In this document: in pieces, positions 62,996 through 64,000 of the stretch
Layout: every line of letters starts with the position of its first letter
Position numbering within the stretch: the stretch's first letter is position 1
Origin: Pseudomonas sp. stari2
Lineage (GTDB): Bacteria; Pseudomonadota; Gammaproteobacteria; Pseudomonadales; Pseudomonadaceae
Direction of reading: 5' to 3'
Length of the DNA stretch: 64,000 nucleotides
NCBI RefSeq assembly: GCF_040760005.1
Contig: NZ_CP099760.1
Coordinates: 4,991,501-5,055,500, forward strand
Translations under genes and position numbers: made by a program
Notes under the pieces: model-generated
Database searches by the model: none
What the model was told of the DNA's origin: nothing
The model's input: only the letters and a program-made list of their open reading frames with translations

Positions 62996-64000
62996 ATGTC
63001 CTCACGCCTTACCCGCCAGACTTCTTCTCCTTCCCGCGTGCTGTCGCTGCTGACCGCCGCCATCCTGATGGCCGGCACTGCGCCACTGATGGCCGCCACC
63101 GAGCAACCGGCACGCAACATGGGCAATTACTCGTTCGCCATCGGCCAGCAACCACTGGTGTCGGCGCTCAACGCGTTCACCGCCGTCACCGGCTGGCAGG
63201 TCGGCTTGCCGGCGGAACTGGGTAAAGGCGTGTCGTCGCCGGGCGTGCGCGGTTCGCTGCCACCGGAAAAAGCCCTGGAGCGCCTGTTGGTGGGGACCAA
63301 CCTGAGCTTCCGAAAAATCAGCAACAACAACGTCGTGCTGGAAAAGCGCAACAACGGCGGCGCGCTCAACCTCGATCAGGTGACCATCAGCGCCACCCGT
63401 CAGGAACAGTCGGTGAGCAGCGTGCCGGCCACCGTCACCGTGCAGACCCGTCAGGATCTGGACCGCAACAACGTCAACACCATCAAGGATCTGGTGCGTT
63501 ACGAGCCGGGTGTGTCCGTGGGCGGCGCCGGCCAGCGCGGCGGGATCAGCGGCTACAACATTCGCGGTATCGACGGTGACCGCATCCTGACCCAGGTCGA
63601 CGGCGTCGAAGTGCCAGACGGCTTCTTCAACGGCCCGTACGCCAAGACCCAGCGCAACTACGTTGACCCGGAAATCGTCAAACGCGTTGAAATCCTTCGC
63701 GGTCCGGCCTCAGTGCTGTACGGCAGCAACGCCATCGGCGGCGCGGTCAGCTACTACACCCTCGACCCGGATGACATCATCAAGCCCGGCAAAGACGTCG
63801 GCGCCCGCCTGAAGACCGGCTACAGCTCCGCCGACGACAGCTGGCTGAAATCCGCCACCGTTGCCGGACGCGCCGAGCAGTTCGACGGCCTGCTGCACTA
63901 CAGCCAGCGCGACGGGCATGAAACCGACTCCTACGGCAGCAACAACGGCACCGGTCTTGAGCGCACTGCCGCCAACCCGGAGGACGTGAAAGCCTCCAAC
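62996..64000 (+). CDS. TonB-dependent haem/hemophore-type receptor with STN signalling domain (partial)
   Basis: The first 335 codons of an outer-membrane receptor that continues past the window end. Signal peptide about 1-33, an STN domain at about 45-117 (YSFAIGQQPLVSALNAFTAVTGWQVG) that talks to FecR, a TonB box region LDQVTISATRQEQ at 126-138, then the plug domain (GVSVGGAGQRGGISGYNIRGIDGDRILTQVDGVE, ILRGPASVLYGSNAIGGAVSY). The plug is of the hemoglobin/transferrin/lactoferrin receptor type, suggesting HasR; not proven without the barrel. Confidence 0.85.
   Translation, partial: MSSRLTRQTSSPSRVLSLLTAAILMAGTAPLMAATEQPARNMGNYSFAIGQQPLVSALNAFTAVTGWQVGLPAELGKGVSSPGVRGSLPPEKALERLLVGTNLSFRKISNNNVVLEKRNNGGALNLDQVTISATRQEQSVSSVPATVTVQTRQDLDRNNVNTIKDLVRYEPGVSVGGAGQRGGISGYNIRGIDGDRILTQVDGVEVPDGFFNGPYAKTQRNYVDPEIVKRVEILRGPASVLYGSNAIGGAVSYYTLDPDDIIKPGKDVGARLKTGYSSADDSWLKSATVAGRAEQFDGLLHYSQRDGHETDSYGSNNGTGLERTAANPEDVKASN

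Noticed and set aside
1..64000. CRISPR array, tRNA/rRNA genes, insertion sequences or prophage genes
   Set aside because: No regularly spaced repeats, cloverleaf-type ends, transposase or phage motifs were seen on reading; the repeats present are REP-type hairpins.

Overview
The window is chromosomal DNA of a fluorescent pseudomonad, most likely the Pseudomonas fluorescens/koreensis group. The evidence is high GC with strong GC3 bias (hence long antisense open frames), the gene order edd-glk-gltR-gtrS-gts-oprB-hexR/zwf-pgl-eda with divergent gap that is characteristic of Pseudomonas, the fadD1-fadD2-lipase-MaoC block, and dispersed CCTGTGGGAGCGGGC-type REP palindromes. No tRNA, rRNA, insertion sequence, prophage or CRISPR array was seen. 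Almost every gene looks intact; only the last gene (a TonB-dependent receptor) runs off the window.

Layout. 1-7.5 kb: REPIN, small unknown protein, periplasmic glycerophosphodiesterase, PepSY protein, FlxA-like coiled coil, chemoreceptor, ZntB/CorA channel, Pit phosphate transporter. 7.5-14.6 kb: LysR regulators paired with a short-chain dehydrogenase and a PACE drug-efflux pump, then an ECF sigma factor translationally coupled to a DGPF/YCII protein and a SnoaL-like protein. 14.6-18.7 kb: two GNAT acetyltransferases, a 35-residue membrane protein, GyrI-like protein, LysE-type exporter divergent from an AlaC-type aminotransferase. 18.7-21.9 kb: gluconate permease, gluconokinase and LacI-type repressor, with three copies of one operator-like motif. 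21.9-25.7 kb: a second LysR/PACE pair, an MFS transporter and an unknown coiled-coil protein. 25.7-31.2 kb: PAS-PAS chemoreceptor, an AT-richer non-coding stretch with a REP, and an unusual block of quaternary-amine binding protein, orphan sigma factor, leaderless PhnD-like protein and fatty-acid desaturase. 31.2-42.5 kb: second peptide deformylase with BrkB/YihY, stress-type small proteins (CsbD, PA2169 family), fadD1/fadD2 with lipase and MaoC hydratase, class-V aminotransferase and intradiol dioxygenase.

42.6-61.1 kb is the glucose catabolism region: OprB porin, GtsABCD glucose ABC transporter, an AGE-family isomerase, GtrS/GltR two-component system, glucokinase, Entner-Doudoroff dehydratase and aldolase, G6P dehydrogenase, 6-phosphogluconolactonase, a hexose-6-phosphate mutarotase, HexR, and GAPDH. 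HexR-type operator motifs lie in the zwf-hexR and edd-gap intergenic regions. Together with the gluconate genes at 18.7-21.9 kb the window encodes uptake of glucose and gluconate and their conversion to pyruvate plus glyceraldehyde-3-phosphate. 61.2-64.0 kb is an iron-regulated FecI/FecR/TonB-receptor surface-signalling system with a Fur-box-like sequence in front.

Functions are assigned from protein motifs and gene order read by eye; no database search was run. Start codons were moved where a Shine-Dalgarno sequence or signal peptide supported an internal start.
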